NCBI GenBank assembly: GCA_020692325.1 | Contig: JAIMKR010000012.1 | Span: forward strand, 51,008-84,562 | Origin: Desulfocurvus sp. | GTDB lineage: Bacteria > Desulfobacterota > Desulfovibrionia > Desulfovibrionales > Desulfovibrionaceae | Direction of reading: 5' to 3' | DNA: 33,555 nucleotides | Part shown: positions 32,228 through 33,555 of the stretch, one piece after another | Numbering within the stretch: the stretch's first letter is position 1 | Layout of the letters: each line of letters opens with the position of its first letter | Position numbers and translations under genes: made by a program | Notes under the pieces: model-generated | Told to the model about the DNA's origin: nothing | Seen by the model: only the letters and a program-made list of their open reading frames with translations | Databases searched by the model: none

Positions 32228-33555
32228 CTAGTCCTTCTTGATGATGCCCGTGACGCCGGCGACGCCCATGGTGGCGAAGAACCAACCGAGCAGCACTTCC
32301 ATCCGATTGAACCACCAGAGGGCGTTGCCTCCAGGCAAGCTGGAGTTCGGCATCCAGTAACGCTCTTGCTGTAGGTCCACGATAGGCAGGGCCACGTCTG
32401 TGGAGTAGAGCAGGGTGTTCAGGTCTGGGTAATCCGAGGATTGCAGGCTGGCGCTCGTGGTCATAAGATCGAGATTGCGGGAATAGATATATGAGCCAAA
32501 GATGATGAGCCCAATGAGCCAGATTGCTGCGTAGTAGGGTCTGTAACCATACCCGATGGTGAGTCCCTTGAGGTGCCACCACAGGCATTTGATCGGTTCG
32601 GTGAAGAAGAGCTTCCAGGGCTTCGCCGCAGGGTTCGGCACCCTTTCACCGTTCTTCTCCATGTCTTCGGTTCGGCCATGCCACTTGTCCCAGAGGGCGC
32701 GCCAGTATGCACGGCTCCAAAGCGTCAACCATTGCTTCATTCTGGTTTTTTCCTTGGCGACCCGTATGTCCTTGGCCTCGCTGTCGTGCCCGGTTTTCTG
32801 GAACCAACCGGCCAATTGCTCGTAGGGCTGTGGCAGAAACTGGCCTTCGGGCATTCGCCCAAGCCACTCCAGGCGCTCGGTCGCCCTACGCGGTGATTTT
32901 TGGTAAATGTTATCATATTGGAAGCCGTCGAGCAGGAGGTTTCCAGTCTTGGGCCAGCTTTTTCTGGTATCGATAAGCTCCCCGACTTTTGCGCCCCGCA
33001 AGTCGAGCGTGGCAGCGGCAATTGACTTCGTAGTTATATTTAGTCCTGTCTTAAGTATAGCGCGGAAGAGGTCAATCCCGCCACGAATTCTTCTGGGTTC
33101 TAAGCATACAAGATCACCGATAGAGGCGCATTGTAAGAAAAGTGCACTGCTTTTGCGGGACAGAAAGTTTCCGTCTACCCAGTTAAATTGCCCCTTGATA
33201 TTCGCACTGGGCAGGCGCACCTCGCCCTCTGCCCTGAAGCCGCTGGAAAGCAAGACATCACTGCCAATGCTGACCCCGTCGGCGCTCAGCGCCCACCCCT
33301 TGCGGTTCAAAAAGTGACCGCCTTTGCAGTCCAACTGCCCAGCAATTTTTGCACCATGAAAGCGCACTTCGCCCTCGGCCCGGAATCCGTCGGAGAGAAA
33401 CACGCTGCTGCCAATGTCGACCCCGTCGACGATCAGCGCTTCTCCGGTGCGATTGAGGAATTGTCCGCCTTTGCAGTTAAGTTGCCCTTTGATCTTCGCA
33501 CCAGGCAAGCGCACCTCGCCCTCGGCCTGGAAATCGCTGGAGAGTGACACATTGT
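32228..33555 (-). CDS. Tandem-repeat (beta-helix-like) protein with C-terminal membrane domain, partial
   Basis: The 5' end lies beyond the window; about 440 residues are visible. The first ~150 consist of 49-residue repeats with the core GFRAEGEVRxxxAxIxGQLxCxGGxFLNR, similar to pentapeptide-like repeats that build a right-handed beta-helix. A helical linker follows (LEWLGRMPEGQFLPQPYEQLAGWFQKTG region). Then come two membrane helices (about 32470-32535 and 32235-32300) flanking LLYSTDVALPIVDLQQERYW, a layout recalling a two-helix channel module but without a K+-filter sequence. Base composition is clearly less GC-rich than the neighbours, suggesting transfer. I do not know a function; similar bacterial proteins are annotated only as repeat or membrane-associated proteins. 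Confidence 0.8.
   Translation of the reverse strand, partial: NVSLSSDFQAEGEVRLPGAKIKGQLNCKGGQFLNRTGEALIVDGVDIGSSVFLSDGFRAEGEVRFHGAKIAGQLDCKGGHFLNRKGWALSADGVSIGSDVLLSSGFRAEGEVRLPSANIKGQFNWVDGNFLSRKSSALFLQCASIGDLVCLEPRRIRGGIDLFRAILKTGLNITTKSIAAATLDLRGAKVGELIDTRKSWPKTGNLLLDGFQYDNIYQKSPRRATERLEWLGRMPEGQFLPQPYEQLAGWFQKTGHDSEAKDIRVAKEKTRMKQWLTLWSRAYWRALWDKWHGRTEDMEKNGERVPNPAAKPWKLFFTEPIKCLWWHLKGLTIGYGYRPYYAAIWLIGLIIFGSYIYSRNLDLMTTSASLQSSDYPDLNTLLYSTDVALPIVDLQQERYWMPNSSLPGGNALWWFNRMEVLLGWFFATMGVAGVTGIIKKD
33110..33555 (-). repeat. 147-bp tandem coding repeats
   Basis: The GCGCAC(C/T)TCGCCCTC block recurs at 33215, 33362 and 33509, exactly 147 bases apart, which equals 49 codons. Copies at the right edge are closer to each other than to the leftmost one, which has decayed toward the membrane part. 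The array continues out of the window. Confidence 0.85.

Noticed and set aside
33110-33555. CRISPR-like periodic repeats
   Set aside because: The period is 147 bases with no unique spacers, and the repeats are in frame with a beta-helix-like protein.

Overview
The window is high-GC DNA with tightly packed genes and reads as a chromosomal segment of a Desulfovibrionaceae-type deltaproteobacterium (Desulfovibrio sensu lato). This rests on the block cheW - mfd - PPIase lipoprotein - surA-like PPIase - rodZ-like - recO - glyQ - glyS - rpsT, a small dual-CXXC protein of a type known from Desulfovibrio, separate alpha and beta glycyl-tRNA synthetase subunits, and a short DksA. The species cannot be named from sequence alone.

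Bases 1-5379: the 3' end of a glycogen branching enzyme, pdxA, and a membrane-anchored J-domain protein on the plus strand. A convergent rfbA follows, then a DUF1614 membrane protein with a MogA/MoaB-type molybdenum cofactor protein. Bases 5505-8105: a TolC-like outer membrane factor, the small dual-CXXC protein and an MltB-like lytic transglycosylase, all overlapping or abutting. Bases 8112-9629 (minus): a GT4 glycosyltransferase preceded by moaE.

Bases 9664-15504 (plus): a 915-residue membrane-anchored protein carrying a CX2CX4HX4C zinc knuckle, then gpmA, mutY and an orphan protein with a VgrG3-like lysozyme-fold domain. Bases 15554-17532: an AraC regulator divergent from an SBF/YfeH-type transporter, with repeated GCGATA/TATCGC half-sites between them. 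Bases 17691-19663 (minus): dksA followed by a divergent NFACT/RqcH-like gene. Bases 19945-20379: tRNA-Gly(GCC) with its own promoter, facing a small unknown gene across back-to-back terminators.

Bases 20632-32118: cheW with a strong terminator, then a roughly 10-kb run of genes in one direction (mfd to glyS) with no convincing internal terminator, then rpsT with a UUG start and a perfect leader hairpin. The run mixes transcription-coupled repair, periplasmic folding, cell shape, recombination and tRNA charging. Bases 32228-33555 (minus): a visibly less GC-rich, probably acquired gene with 147-bp tandem repeats (49-residue units) and a two-helix membrane end. It runs off the window.

Most genes are housekeeping. 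The most unusual items are the zinc-knuckle membrane protein, the orphan VgrG3-like enzyme, the divergent RqcH-like protein, the repeat/membrane protein at the right edge, and several non-coding structures: four 10-bp-phased repeats before pdxA, a 10-bp-stem hairpin before rfbA, hairpins before tolC, dksA and rpsT, and a four-arm terminator cluster.
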